From positions 15,720-79,719 of the forward strand of contig DASTAE010000011.1 of NCBI GenBank assembly GCA_035712985.1: a stretch of DNA of 64,000 nucleotides. Direction: 5' to 3'. The translations under genes were made by a program, and so were the position numbers. Positions 7,320 to 16,408 of the stretch are shown one piece after another. The DNA is from Actinospica sp035712985. GTDB lineage: Bacteria > Actinomycetota > Actinomycetes > Streptomycetales > Catenulisporaceae. The notes under the pieces were generated by a model. That model was not told where the DNA came from and did not search any database. It saw only the letters and a list, made by a program, of their open reading frames with translations. Within the stretch, counting starts at the first letter, position 1. Each line of letters opens with the position of its first letter.

Positions 7320-9167
7320 CTACTTCGCCGCCTCGTAGGCCGTGCCGACCGGGGTGATGACCGGGCCGGGCTGGAAGAGCCCGGTGCTCGGCAGCCCGCT
7401 GGTCGCGCCGAGCCCGAACCAGGCGTAACGCTGCACGTAGGGGAGGCCGTCCAGCATCGACGTGGCGGCCGTCAGAAATGCGGCCTGCCGCGTCTCGCTC
7501 GGGTACTGCGCGCCGCCGCTGCCGAAGCTGATCAGCGCGAACTCGGTCAGCCAGATCGGCAGGTGGTAGCGCGCGTATACGTCCTCGATGTAAGTCCGCA
7601 GTTCGCCGACGGCGCTGCTCGTGTCGAAGTTCGAGCCGTACCAGTGCAGCGTGATGAAGTTGACGCGGTAGCCGCGCTGCCGCGCGCCGGACATGAACTG
7701 GTCGAGCCAGCCGCCCGCGTTCGCGGCGCCGTTGGCCACGGCCGGCGAGCCGAGTTCGAGCCCTGTGTTCATCAGCTGCGGCCACAGGCCGAGAGCCTGG
7801 CTCGGCGTCATGTTCGACTGCGCGCTCATGTCCGGCTCGTTGAAGCCGAGGACGCAGGCGCAGCTCGTCGAGCTCTTGGCCTGCGCCAGCGCCGAGGAGG
7901 TGACGCTGCTGGAGCCCCAGATCATCGGCACGAAACCCACGTGGCTCGCGGAGATGCCCTGGTCGCTGGTGGACCACGTGTAGTACCAGGAGGCCCCTGA
8001 TTCGGCGAGAGCCTGGTCAGCGCCGCTGAAGCTCCACGCGCCGACGCCCTTGCGGTCGCCGGCCCGCGTTGTCGCGGGCGGAACGACGACGGCGGGCTTC
8101 GTGCTCGCGCTGGTGCGCGGCGCGGCGGTCGTGCGCGGCGGAGTCGGGCTCGCCGAGGTCGCGCTCGGCACGACGACCGTAGTGATCGCGGCCGGACGCG
8201 TCGCCGCGACCGTGACCGGGGCGGTGGGCCCGCCGCCCGGGAAGAATACGTACGCCGCGACGGCCGCCGCGGCCACCCCCGCTCCGGCGACCACGACCGG
8301 CGGCGAGGTGACGAGCGCGTGCGGGAGCAGACGCGGATGCCTGCGCGGCAGTCGACGGCGGACCGCGCGGCCGGTCGTCGTCGGGTGCCCGACCGCCGCC
8401 TGAAGCGCGACCGGCACCGGGACCAGCGGCATTCCGCGCAGCAGACGGCCGACCGGGACGAGCGCGCGCTCGCGGGGAGCGCAGATCTCGCACTGGCGCA
8501 GATGACGCTCGAAACGCTTGCGCCACAACGGCGTCGGCGTGCCGTCCCACTGCGCGGCGACCGAACGCAGGCCACCGCAACGCCCGGCGTCACGCAGCGC
8601 CTCGACGATCATGCGAGCCGCGTCGAGCCGGCGCTTGAGCCGGTGCACGCGCACGGCCGCATGCGTCGCGGAGACGCCGAGGGCTTGGGCGAGTTCGCGG
8701 CGTTCGAGGTGTCCGCTCTCCTCCAGCCACCACAGCGAGAGCAGTTCGCGGTCCTCGGTGTCGAGCCAGCGGGTGGCCTCGGCGACGCCGCGACGCTGCT
8801 CCGTCAGGCCCAGCCGCAGGATCGTGACCCCGGCGAAGTCGGAGCCGGGGTCGGCGTATTCGGTCGACTCGTCGCGGACCTCCGTGCGGGATTCCGCGGT
8901 GCTGCGCTTGCGGCCGAGGTCGCGTGCCTGCCGCAGCGTGATCGCCACCAGCCAGGAGCGGTACGACTCGGGCTGCTGCAGCTCGCCGATCCCGCGCACG
9001 ACGCGCAGCATCGTCTCCTGCACGACGTCGTCCACGTCGGCGTGCCCGCTCAGCGCCCGGCCCGCGAGGTTGTAGACCAGCGGCATCGAGGCGGCCAGCA
9101 GCGCGTCGAGCGCCCGCCGATCGCCGGAACGCGCCGCGTTGACGAGGTCGGGTTCGGGGAAGGTCAT
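7320..9167 (-). CDS. ECF sigma factor fused to ZAS motif, membrane segment and extracellular GH128 glucanase domain
   Basis: A single 615-residue frame with four parts. Residues about 15-85 are an ECF sigma region 2 (VDDVVQETMLRVVRG) and about 135-187 are region 4 with its helix-turn-helix (LAQALGVSATHAAVRVHRLK). Next comes an H-x3-C-x2-C motif (His222, Cys226, Cys229), the zinc signature of anti-sigma factors. A hydrophobic Ala/Val-rich segment near 287-309 should cross the membrane, followed by a Thr/Pro/Ser linker to about 372. The C-terminal domain has GH128 (Asl1-like) features: VGAWSF, LGFNEPD with Glu444, ITLHWYG, and IWLTEFA with Glu542, both catalytic acids present. The inferred topology is sigma inside, hydrolase outside. 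The ATG at 9167 is chosen over 9200 by sigma-domain fit. No separate anti-sigma gene is adjacent. Confidence 0.88.
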   Translation of the reverse strand: MTFPEPDLVNAARSGDRRALDALLAASMPLVYNLAGRALSGHADVDDVVQETMLRVVRGIGELQQPESYRSWLVAITLRQARDLGRKRSTAESRTEVRDESTEYADPGSDFAGVTILRLGLTEQRRGVAEATRWLDTEDRELLSLWWLEESGHLERRELAQALGVSATHAAVRVHRLKRRLDAARMIVEALRDAGRCGGLRSVAAQWDGTPTPLWRKRFERHLRQCEICAPRERALVPVGRLLRGMPLVPVPVALQAAVGHPTTTGRAVRRRLPRRHPRLLPHALVTSPPVVVAGAGVAAAAVAAYVFFPGGGPTAPVTVAATRPAAITTVVVPSATSASPTPPRTTAAPRTSASTKPAVVVPPATTRAGDRKGVGAWSFSGADQALAESGASWYYTWSTSDQGISASHVGFVPMIWGSSSVTSSALAQAKSSTSCACVLGFNEPDMSAQSNMTPSQALGLWPQLMNTGLELGSPAVANGAANAGGWLDQFMSGARQRGYRVNFITLHWYGSNFDTSSAVGELRTYIEDVYARYHLPIWLTEFALISFGSGGAQYPSETRQAAFLTAATSMLDGLPYVQRYAWFGLGATSGLPSTGLFQPGPVITPVGTAYEAAK

Positions 9168-9236
9168 GAGCTCACACCCCAGGTCGCGCGACAGTCGCAT
9201 TCGCCCGTGCAGGTAAGCACACGGGCCGCATCGTCG

Positions 9237-10445
9237 TCAACGTACGAATAGCTGCACCCGCTCCGTCTGTTCGGTCCCATGCACAGGAGACGTAGCCGGG
9301 ACCGGCAGGATTACCGAAATTCTCTCGGCCTGCGGCTGGACCGGAAGGAACAGCCGTCCCCGGTAGGCGCCGCGCGCCGTCCGGGTTGCCACGACGAACC
9401 ACGCGACGACCAGCGCGGCGTAGAAGAGTGCTGCGGCGGTGCGGATCGCGTCGGAACCCGTGTGCAGCGCGAGCCCGCTCGTCCCGGTCACGACCGTCCC
9501 GACCGGGAACGTGAACGACCACCAGGTCAGCGAGAACGGCAGGTGCTCGCGCGCCGCCTTCACCGTCACGGCTGTGGCGATCGCGGCCCACAGGAGCGCG
9601 AAACCCAGCACCGGCAGCCCGTATACGACGCCGAACGCCTGGAACGCGGTCGAGTACGGCTTCGCCATCACCAGGTGCGCGTTTCCGCCGAGCAGGTTAG
9701 CCGCCGTGGTCGACTGGCCGAGCGGTCCGAGCACGATCCACAGCGTCGGCACCATCCGCGACGGGCCGATCTTGTGCAGGGCGAGCCGGTTCCAGATCAG
9801 GGTGATGATCACGATCGAGGGCAGCAGGCTGATGCCGAACATCGCGTAGCAGCACACGAACAGCGTCAGCCGCGTCTGGCCCGGGGGGACGTAGGGGAGG
9901 AGCAGCGCGCCCGTGGACGCGGAGACCATCGGGGGCACGACCGGCATCAGCCAGCCGCCGAATGCGCTCTGCTCCGTGTTCCGGTGCCTGGTGAAGGCCA
10001 GGTAGGGGATGGCGGCCGCGGAGATCAGTCCGGTGGCGGTGCCCGCGATCCACAGGACCCAGTCCACGTCGATGGCCGCGCGCAGGCCGATCCAGTCGCG
10101 CCCGAGCAGGAGCCCGCCCGCGCCGACGGTCAGCATCGCCATCGGCGGCGCGCCGTAGAAGTGGCCCATCACGGCGTCGTTCGCGTGTCCGCGGGCCGTC
10201 GCGCGGTGGTCACGCCAATGCAGCGCCGTCAGCAGGAGCAGCGCCAGCAGCAGGAGCGCGGCCAGCGCCCAGACCGCCGTCGCCGCGCTGCGCATGCCCG
10301 GGAAGTGCTCCGGCAGGCTCGCCGCGGCCACCGCGACGATCCCGGTGCCCATCACCGCCGCGAACCAGTTGGGTGTCAGATTCGCCCACACGCTGCGCGG
10401 CCGGTCCAGGTCGCGCAGGAAGCCTCGTCGTCCATCGGTGTCCAT
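9237..10445 (-). CDS. TDT-family (TehA/Mae1/SLAC1-like) anion or C4-dicarboxylate transporter
   Basis: A 402-residue integral membrane protein with about ten hydrophobic segments. It begins with the family's typical LTPNWFAAVMGTGIVA and carries AMLTVGAGGLLLG, GWLMPVVPPMVSAS and a late segment FSLTWWSFTFPVGT that match the TehA/SLAC1 fold. Family members conduct anions, malate, sulfite or tellurite-related compounds; which applies here cannot be read. The last 40 residues are a hydrophilic cytoplasmic tail. The LysR gene lies directly upstream in the same direction with 55 bases between, so that regulator may control this transporter. Confidence 0.88.
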   Translation of the reverse strand: MDTDGRRGFLRDLDRPRSVWANLTPNWFAAVMGTGIVAVAAASLPEHFPGMRSAATAVWALAALLLLALLLLTALHWRDHRATARGHANDAVMGHFYGAPPMAMLTVGAGGLLLGRDWIGLRAAIDVDWVLWIAGTATGLISAAAIPYLAFTRHRNTEQSAFGGWLMPVVPPMVSASTGALLLPYVPPGQTRLTLFVCCYAMFGISLLPSIVIITLIWNRLALHKIGPSRMVPTLWIVLGPLGQSTTAANLLGGNAHLVMAKPYSTAFQAFGVVYGLPVLGFALLWAAIATAVTVKAAREHLPFSLTWWSFTFPVGTVVTGTSGLALHTGSDAIRTAAALFYAALVVAWFVVATRTARGAYRGRLFLPVQPQAERISVILPVPATSPVHGTEQTERVQLFVR

Positions 10446-10500
10446 GCCCCCAGGCTCGTTCGACCCGGAGGCCGCCAGTAGAGGCCGCGGTCTTGGACGG

Positions 10501-11451
10501 TTACAAGCGCCCCTTGTAGGCCCGCGCGCCGAGGTGCGCGAGCAGGTCGCGGGCCGGTCCGGCCGGCGGAACGCGCTCGCCGACCCACACCGCCTTGAGC
10601 GCGCGGCGCAGGTCCACGCCTGCCACCGGCACCGCGCGCAGGCGGCCCGAGCCGAGATCGTCGCGGACTGCCAGGTCGCTCATCACCGCGGGTCCGGCGC
10701 CCGCGAGCACGGCCTGCCGTACCCCGCCCGCCGTCGAGAACTCGAACAGCGGAGCCGCGAGAGCGGTGTCGGCCCCGAGCGCCTTCACCAGCGCGATCCG
10801 CAGCGCCTCACGCGTGCCCGAGCCCGGCTCCCGGCTGACCAGCGCGGTCGCCGCCAGTTCGCGGGCGTCGACCGGCCGGGTCCGGCGCGCCAGCGGGTGA
10901 TCCGGGGTGACGACGAGGGTCAACCGATCCGAGGCCACGGTCCGGCTGCGCAGCGAGCGCGGCACGCTCGGCCCCTCGACGAACCCGAGATCCGCCTCGC
11001 CGCCGCGCACCCGCTCGATCACCGCGTCGCTGTTCGTGGCCGTCAGCACGACGCGCGGCGCGACCTCCCCGCGCTCGCGCGCCTGCGCCTGCATCGACAC
11101 CAGCCACCCCGGCAGCAGCTGCTCCGCGATCGTCAGGCTCGCGCTGATCCGCAGCTGCCGGTGCGCGTCCTCCCGCAGCGCCGCGATCCCCGCCTCCACC
11201 TCGGCCGCCGCCTTCAGCAGCCGCTCCGCCCACTCCGCCACGACGACACCGGCCGCCGTCAGCTCGGAACCCCGCGGCCCGCGCACCACGAGCGAGACCC
11301 CCGTCTGCGCTTCGAGAGCGGAGATCCGCGCCGAGATCGCCTGCTGCGTCACCCCCAGCTCCGCCGCCGTGGCGTTGAAGCTCCCGGTGCGCGCCACCGT
11401 CAGCAGAACCTCGAGCGCCGCGAGCTCCGGCATACGGGGTCCCAGGTGCAT
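10501..11451 (-). CDS. LysR-family transcriptional regulator
   Basis: A 316-residue LTTR. The winged helix at about residues 10-70 reads ALEVLLTVARTGSFNATAAE then LGVTQQAISARISALE, the classic pattern. The remainder is a periplasmic-binding-fold effector domain (LRISASLTIAEQLLPGWL and a later GEADLGFVEGP). An in-frame ATG at 11433 is an alternative start. It is followed by the TDT transporter in the same direction and is divergent from the ferritin-VIT gene with a gap of only about 25 bases, so the two divergent promoters must overlap coding sequence. Anion-transporter control is inferred from position; the effector is unknown. Confidence 0.9.
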   Translation of the reverse strand: MHLGPRMPELAALEVLLTVARTGSFNATAAELGVTQQAISARISALEAQTGVSLVVRGPRGSELTAAGVVVAEWAERLLKAAAEVEAGIAALREDAHRQLRISASLTIAEQLLPGWLVSMQAQARERGEVAPRVVLTATNSDAVIERVRGGEADLGFVEGPSVPRSLRSRTVASDRLTLVVTPDHPLARRTRPVDARELAATALVSREPGSGTREALRIALVKALGADTALAAPLFEFSTAGGVRQAVLAGAGPAVMSDLAVRDDLGSGRLRAVPVAGVDLRRALKAVWVGERVPPAGPARDLLAHLGARAYKGRL

Positions 11452-11476
11452 GTCTGCATACTAGAGAATGGGGACC

Positions 11477-12610
11477 ATGAGCAACGGCGGGAAGAACGAC
11501 TCCGGGCGCGCTGCGCGGTGGCGCGAGCTGCTGGCGAGCGAGCGGGACGCGGAGGCGATGTACCTCAGCCTCGCCGAGAACGAGCAGGGCGAGCGCCGGG
11601 CGATCTTCGAGGAGCTCGCGTCGATCGAGCGGCGGCACGCCTCGCACTGGGAGACCATGCTGCGCGACGCGGGCGAGCCGGTGCCGCCACCCGGACGGAC
11701 CAGTCTGCGCACGCGGCTGATCGGCGTGGCGGCGCGGCGCCTCTCGACGCAGGCCGTGCTGCCGATGATCGAGCGGGCCGAGCGCGCCGACGCCGGGATG
11801 TACGACGCCGATCCCGACGCGGCGCCCGGCATGGCGAGCGACGAGCGCGGCCACGCCCGTGCGCTGACGAAGCTGATCGAGGGCGGCAAGCCGGACCCGC
11901 GCCGGCAGATCGCCAAGCGCGAGGGCTGGCACCGCGGGGACCGCTCCGGCGCCCTGCGCGCGGCGGTGTTCGGGGTCAGCGACGGCCTGGTGTCGAACAC
12001 GGCGCTGGTCATGGGCTTCGCGGGCTCCGGGTCCGCGCGCGCGGCGATCCTGCTCGCCGGCGTCGCGGGCCTGCTGGCCGGGTCGTTCTCCATGGCGGCC
12101 GGCGAGTACGTGTCGATGTCCAGCCAGCGCGAGATGTTCGAGCGCGAGATCTCGCTCGAGGCCCAGGAGCTCGAGGAGAACCCCGAGGAGGAGCACGCCG
12201 AGCTGGTGCTGCTCTACCGGGCCAAGGGCCTGCCGAAGGCGGAGGCCGAGAAGGTCGCCGACCGGGTCATGGAGGACCGCGAGGTCGCGCTCGACACGCT
12301 GGCCCGCGAGGAGCTGGGCCTGGACCCGGACTCGCTCGGCTCGCCGTGGTCGGCCGCGATCTCCAGCCTGCTGGCCTTCGCCGCCGGCGCGTTCGTCGTC
12401 GTGTTGCCCTACCTGATCGGCGGCGGGACGGCCGCGCTGGTGGCGGCCATCGTCCTGTTCGGCCTCGCGCTCTTCGGCGTCGGCGCGGGGATCGGGCTGC
12501 TCAACGGCCGCTCCGGCTGGCGCTCGGGAGTCCGCCAGGTCATCGTCGGCGGGCTGGCGGCGGCGGTCACCTTCGGCATCGGGCACCTGATCGGAACCCG
12601 CGTGTCTTGA
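11477..12610 (+). CDS. ferritin-like/VIT-family iron-manganese transporter
   Basis: A 377-residue two-domain protein. The first 130 residues are a ferritin-like helical domain with spaced Glu and His in LLASERDAEAMYLSLAE and ELASIERRHASHWETML, and again Asp/Glu/His in ASDERGHARAL. From about 150 comes a VIT1/CCC1 membrane domain: RAAVFGVSDGLVSNTALVMG, GSFSMAAGEYVSMSSQRE, a charged cytoplasmic metal-binding loop rich in Glu, then two more helix pairs. VIT proteins export or store Fe2+/Mn2+; the ferritin-like domain may collect the metal. An ATG at 11468 is an in-frame alternative. No metal-regulator site was recognised in the short upstream gap. Confidence 0.9.
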   Translation: MSNGGKNDSGRAARWRELLASERDAEAMYLSLAENEQGERRAIFEELASIERRHASHWETMLRDAGEPVPPPGRTSLRTRLIGVAARRLSTQAVLPMIERAERADAGMYDADPDAAPGMASDERGHARALTKLIEGGKPDPRRQIAKREGWHRGDRSGALRAAVFGVSDGLVSNTALVMGFAGSGSARAAILLAGVAGLLAGSFSMAAGEYVSMSSQREMFEREISLEAQELEENPEEEHAELVLLYRAKGLPKAEAEKVADRVMEDREVALDTLAREELGLDPDSLGSPWSAAISSLLAFAAGAFVVVLPYLIGGGTAALVAAIVLFGLALFGVGAGIGLLNGRSGWRSGVRQVIVGGLAAAVTFGIGHLIGTRVS

Positions 12611-12647
12611 GCGGGGCCGCCCCCTGAGGGCGCTCTCCCAGTCCGGC

Positions 12648-14108
12648 CTACTGCGGTCCGGTGCTCTCCGCCATCACGGCCGTGGACGCGGCGAGCCTGC
12701 TCAGCGCCTGCTGGTCGGCGAGGGCGATGGCGAGTTCGCCCGCGGTGTTCGGGTGCATCGGCGCGTTGTCGTGCAGGCCTTGGACGAAGGGCTGGCCGGT
12801 GCACAGCTCGTGGCCGGTGAAATCGGGCTGCACGGCCGTGAAGTCGAAGGTCTTGGCGCCCTCGGCGAGCACCCGGTTGAGGGTCGCCAGGCGGGAGAGC
12901 AGGATCACGGTCTTGGCCGCGGTCATGCCCTCCGACCTCAGGCAGCTCACGTTCGTGCCGAAGGGGGTGAAGTACTCGTTGATCAGCACGTGCGGGTGCG
13001 CCGGCAGCGCGGCCAGGTCGTGCAGCAGCTGGTAGTAGTCCTGGGTGAACGAGGCGAGGTTCGCCTGGAAGAGCGCGGCGGTCGCCTGGTCGTCGCACGA
13101 CGGCCCCATCGCGCACATCGCGGCCATCGCCTCCCACTGCAGGTCGTTCGCGCCGATGCTGACGATGACGACCGAGGCCTGCGAGGCCTGCTCCAGCCCG
13201 CCGAACTGCGGCGCGGCGATGGCCGAGGTGCCGAGGGTCTGCGTGCCGAGGATCCCGTCGGCCACGGTCGCTCCGCTGCACGCCAGGTTCAGCACGTTCC
13301 AACCGTTGACCGAGGCCAGATCGGCCGCGTACGAGTCGGCGCTGCGGCCGCACGCCGTGTCCAGCGTGCTCGGCTTCTTCACGAGCGGATTGCCGAGCCC
13401 GGCCGCCGTCGAGTCGCCGAGGACGACGGCCTGCACGCCGGGCAGGCTCGCGCCGACCGGATTCGGCGCGGCGCCGACCGGGCTGCGGCCGACGAGGTCC
13501 TGCAGCGAGTGCACCTGGCGCAGCGTCCCCGGAGCCCCGGCGGCGAACGCGGCGACGAAGCCGACGTTGATCACGAGCGCGGCCACGGTGCCGAACGCGA
13601 CGAGCTTGATCGTCGTGCGGTGCGGGAATCGGCGCACACCGGCGGCCGCGAGCAGCAGCACGACGGCGAACGCCCCGGCGATCAGCGTCTGCCAGAAGAA
13701 GTAGTGCTCCCAGCCGTTGACCAGCGCCGAGCTGAGGTCGCCGGCTCCGTTGTGCTTGCTGGCCGAGATCTGCACGAACTGCGCCAGCTGGTTGTCGAGC
13801 GAGATGTGCGTCAGCGCGAGCTTCGGCCGGATGAGGCCGTCGAACCGCAGGACCGTCGGCATGCTCTGGCCGAACAGGTCGAGCTCCCCGGGTCCGGACA
13901 GCGCGAGGCTCGGTTGCGCGGCGCCGACCTGGATCGTCTGACCGGCCGTGGAGACGGTCTGCGCGGGTGTGACCAGCAGCGCGAGCCACGCGGACACCGT
14001 GGAGATCACCAGCACGGCCACCGCGCCCAGCAAGAGCTTGCGGGCGCGGCGGCGACGACGCTGATCGAGACGAGGTAGGCGGAAGTGCGGTAGGGGGAGT
14101 CGCTTCAC
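12648..14108 (-). CDS. membrane-anchored SGNH/GDSL hydrolase
   Basis: A 486-residue protein. An Arg-rich cytoplasmic N-terminus is followed by a membrane helix at about 24-46, an extracytoplasmic segment, and two more hydrophobic helices (about 139-156 and 166-191). The C-terminal SGNH hydrolase domain has block I AVVLGDSTAAGLG (Ser233), block III SIGANDL (Asn321) and a terminal HPNTAG (His452). The Asp normally three residues before that His is an Ala here; an Asp lies five before it. Substrate could be an acyl ester on a cell-surface polymer. GTG 14108 is preferred because GGGAGG precedes it; upstream in-frame sequence to 14279 is not protein-like. Confidence 0.8.
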   Translation of the reverse strand: MKRLPLPHFRLPRLDQRRRRRARKLLLGAVAVLVISTVSAWLALLVTPAQTVSTAGQTIQVGAAQPSLALSGPGELDLFGQSMPTVLRFDGLIRPKLALTHISLDNQLAQFVQISASKHNGAGDLSSALVNGWEHYFFWQTLIAGAFAVVLLLAAAGVRRFPHRTTIKLVAFGTVAALVINVGFVAAFAAGAPGTLRQVHSLQDLVGRSPVGAAPNPVGASLPGVQAVVLGDSTAAGLGNPLVKKPSTLDTACGRSADSYAADLASVNGWNVLNLACSGATVADGILGTQTLGTSAIAAPQFGGLEQASQASVVIVSIGANDLQWEAMAAMCAMGPSCDDQATAALFQANLASFTQDYYQLLHDLAALPAHPHVLINEYFTPFGTNVSCLRSEGMTAAKTVILLSRLATLNRVLAEGAKTFDFTAVQPDFTGHELCTGQPFVQGLHDNAPMHPNTAGELAIALADQQALSRLAASTAVMAESTGPQ

Positions 14109-14342
14109 GCGCTCGCCTCCCGATGACGCAGGGCCCGGAAGTCCGGCAGGGCAGCTCATCATCTCATAGACCGGGAGGAATCCGAATAATCGGTCGAAGC
14201 CCCGGCGCTCGGCCCGCTGACGGCGCGTCACTCCCGAGGGATTCTGGTCTAGTCCATCCGAACCATGGCTCTGATTCACCGACCGGCGCTACGTTGCCTG
14301 GTGCGGACCCACCGCATCCCCGTCCACCACCCGGGAGATGAC

Positions 14343-15425
14343 ATGCCCTTGTACGCCTCCGCCCGGAACCGGTTCCGGAACGGCGTCGCCGCCCTCGCCG
14401 CCGCCACGCTCGCGGCCGGCCTGGGCCTTTCCTCGGCCGGCGCGGCCCAGGCCCTGGACTACGGCTCGCTGCGGCTGGACCAGGCCGCCTCGGTCGGCAT
14501 CCACAACACCTACGACAACTCCTCCTACCCCTACCTGGCCGACGCGCTGGACTCCGGCGCCACGCTGATCGAGCTCGACGCCTGGGTCAACCCGTTCACG
14601 CACCAGTGGGATGTGAGCCACTCGAACCCGATCGGCAGCTCCAACAACTGCGACTACGCGCCCACCCCGGCCGATCTGTACACCGGCAAGACCAGCCAGG
14701 ACCTCGACAGCTGCCTCGGCGACATCGCGACCTGGCTGAGCGTGCACCCGACCGCGAACCCGATCATGATCAAGCTGGAGTTGAAGGCCGGCTTCGACCA
14801 GACGATCGGGATGGGTCCGGCCGAGCTCGACTCGTACATCGACGCGCACATCGGCCAGTACGTGTACCGGCCCGCAGACCTGCTGACCAAGCCGGACGGG
14901 TCGCAGTACCCGAGCCTGGACGCGGCCGCGAAGGCGGGCAACTGGCCGACCCGGCAGCAGCTGCAGGGCAAGGTGATCATCGAGGCGATCCCGGGCACCT
15001 TCGAACAGGCCAACCCCTTCGACCACCTGTGGACCGACACCGAGTACGCGGACTACCTCAGCGGCCTCGAGTCCTCCGGCCGGATCGGGAACGCGGAGAT
15101 CTTCCCGAGCGTGCTCGGCGCCCAGACCGGCGACCCGCGCAGCCGCTACCCGGCCGCGATCCAGCCCGATTTCGTGGTCTTCGACGGGGACGCGGCGACC
15201 TACGTCTCGGACGGGAACACCGAGTGGTACAACGCGAACCACTACCTGGTGATCGCGACGGACGCGCAGAACGTGTCCCCGGCCCTCTCGGACACGGCCC
15301 CCTCGCTGTCGGACGCGCAGGCCCGGGTCGCGCAGCTCGCCGCCGACTCGGTCTCGTTCGTCTCGACGGACTGGAGCGCCGCGCCGGGCGACGGCGTGCT
15401 CCCCGAGGTGCTCCCGCGCGGCTGA
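14343..15425 (+). CDS. secreted Ca2+-dependent phosphoinositide-specific phospholipase C
   Basis: A 360-residue exported enzyme that cleaves phosphatidylinositol. The signal peptide covers about residues 1-38 (basic start, Ala/Leu core, ending near AAQALDYG). The PI-PLC X-like barrel contains the catalytic His in VGIHNTYDN (His54), the metal-binding LIELDAW (Glu77, Asp79) and the second His in WDVSHSNP (His93). This matches the PI-PLC-C1 family found in actinomycetes. The ATG at 14343 has GGGAG at good spacing; the frame is open from 14265 but that precedes the ribosome-binding site. Next door lies a complete inositol-degradation operon, so liberated inositol phosphate could feed it; that link is inference. 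Confidence 0.88.
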   Translation: MPLYASARNRFRNGVAALAAATLAAGLGLSSAGAAQALDYGSLRLDQAASVGIHNTYDNSSYPYLADALDSGATLIELDAWVNPFTHQWDVSHSNPIGSSNNCDYAPTPADLYTGKTSQDLDSCLGDIATWLSVHPTANPIMIKLELKAGFDQTIGMGPAELDSYIDAHIGQYVYRPADLLTKPDGSQYPSLDAAAKAGNWPTRQQLQGKVIIEAIPGTFEQANPFDHLWTDTEYADYLSGLESSGRIGNAEIFPSVLGAQTGDPRSRYPAAIQPDFVVFDGDAATYVSDGNTEWYNANHYLVIATDAQNVSPALSDTAPSLSDAQARVAQLAADSVSFVSTDWSAAPGDGVLPEVLPRG

Positions 15426-15464
15426 CGGCCGCTGCCGGCCTCCGCCGCCCCCGACGGGCGCTGA

Positions 15465-16238
15465 CTACTTGTTGACCAGCGTCGTTTCGAAGGAGTAGAG
15501 ATCCGGCCGGTAGCAGTGGTGCCCGTACTCGATGGCCCGCCCGTTGTTGCTGAACGCGGTGCGGTCCATCGTGAGTACGGGCCCACGTGCCTTGATCTCC
15601 AGCAGTTTGCTCTCCTCGAGCGTGGCCGAGCGGGCGCCGATCCGCTGCCGGGCCACGCTCATCGTGGTGCCGCGCGAGCGCAGCAGCTGGTAGAGGCCGC
15701 GCGTGCGCAGATCCTCCTCGGAGAGGTCCGTGAACTCGGCCGGCAGGAAGTTCTCCAGGATCGCCAGCGGCACGTCGTCGGCCGATCGCAGCCGCCTGAT
15801 GTGCAGGATCGGGGAGCCCGGCGGCACGGAGAGGATCTCGGCGATCCGCTCGTCGGCGCCGATCACCGCGCGGGTCAGCAGCACCGTCGCCGGCGTCCGG
15901 CTGCCCTGCTGCAGGTCGTCGTAGAGGCTGGTCAGCTCGACCTTGCGGGTCAGCGGCCGCTGCACGACCTGGGTGCCGAGCCCGCGGCGGCGCACCAGCA
16001 GGCCCTTGCCGACCAGTTCCTGGATCGCCCGGCGCACGGTCGGCCGGGAGAGCCCGAGCCGGTCCGCGAGCGCGATCTCGTTCTCAAGACGGGCTCCGGG
16101 GCGCAGCGTCCCGTCGCCGATCGCCTGCTCGATCCGGCTGGCCAGCTGGAAGTACAGCGGCACCGGACTGGCCCGGTCGATGTCCATGAAGAGCTCCACG
16201 GGCAGCTTCGCCTCCGCGTCGGACGCAGCCTCCGGCAC
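15465..16238 (-). CDS. GntR/HutC-family repressor of the inositol operon
   Basis: A 257-residue regulator. The GntR winged helix spans about 22-95 (PVPLYFQLASRIEQAI, then GARLENEIALADRLGLSRPT and VRRAIQELVGKGLLVRRRG). The UTRA effector domain follows, with its usual IEYGHHCYRPDLYSFE end. The GTG start at 16238 has AAGGAGG five bases upstream. It is divergent from iolC, separated by 170 bases with two candidate operators, the same arrangement as iolR-iolC in Corynebacterium, so it is very likely the inositol-responsive repressor. The true inducer in such systems may be inositol or a pathway intermediate. Confidence 0.92.
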   Translation of the reverse strand: MPEAASDAEAKLPVELFMDIDRASPVPLYFQLASRIEQAIGDGTLRPGARLENEIALADRLGLSRPTVRRAIQELVGKGLLVRRRGLGTQVVQRPLTRKVELTSLYDDLQQGSRTPATVLLTRAVIGADERIAEILSVPPGSPILHIRRLRSADDVPLAILENFLPAEFTDLSEEDLRTRGLYQLLRSRGTTMSVARQRIGARSATLEESKLLEIKARGPVLTMDRTAFSNNGRAIEYGHHCYRPDLYSFETTLVNK

Positions 16239-16274
16239 GTCAACCTCCTTCGTCGACAGAACAAGCCTCGGCGC

Positions 16275-16294
16275 TTGTCACAAGATTATGACAA
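16275..16294. promoter_or_regulatory. candidate GntR operator near its own gene
   Basis: TTGTCA-N8-TGACAA, an inverted repeat 37 bases upstream of the GntR start, overlapping a smaller palindrome CTTGTCACAAG. Probably autoregulatory. Confidence 0.55.
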
Positions 16295-16338
16295 CCTGAC
16301 CGGCTTCGGCGCACACCTCTTCTTCGGCCCGGGGTCTT

Positions 16339-16359
16339 GTAAGTTTGTACTCACAAAGT
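16339..16359 (+). promoter_or_regulatory. iol control element 1 upstream of iolC
   Basis: GTAAGTTTGTA followed by CTC and ACAAAGT; it contains the inverted repeat TTTGT-ACTC-ACAAA. Sixteen of 21 positions are identical to the element at 24591-24611 before the transaldolase gene. Likely GntR operator overlapping the iolC promoter. Confidence 0.6.
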
Positions 16360-16408
16360 AGAGTAGAGTCCGAACCACCGCCCGGCGCGACGAAGGAGTG
16401 GCGAAGGC

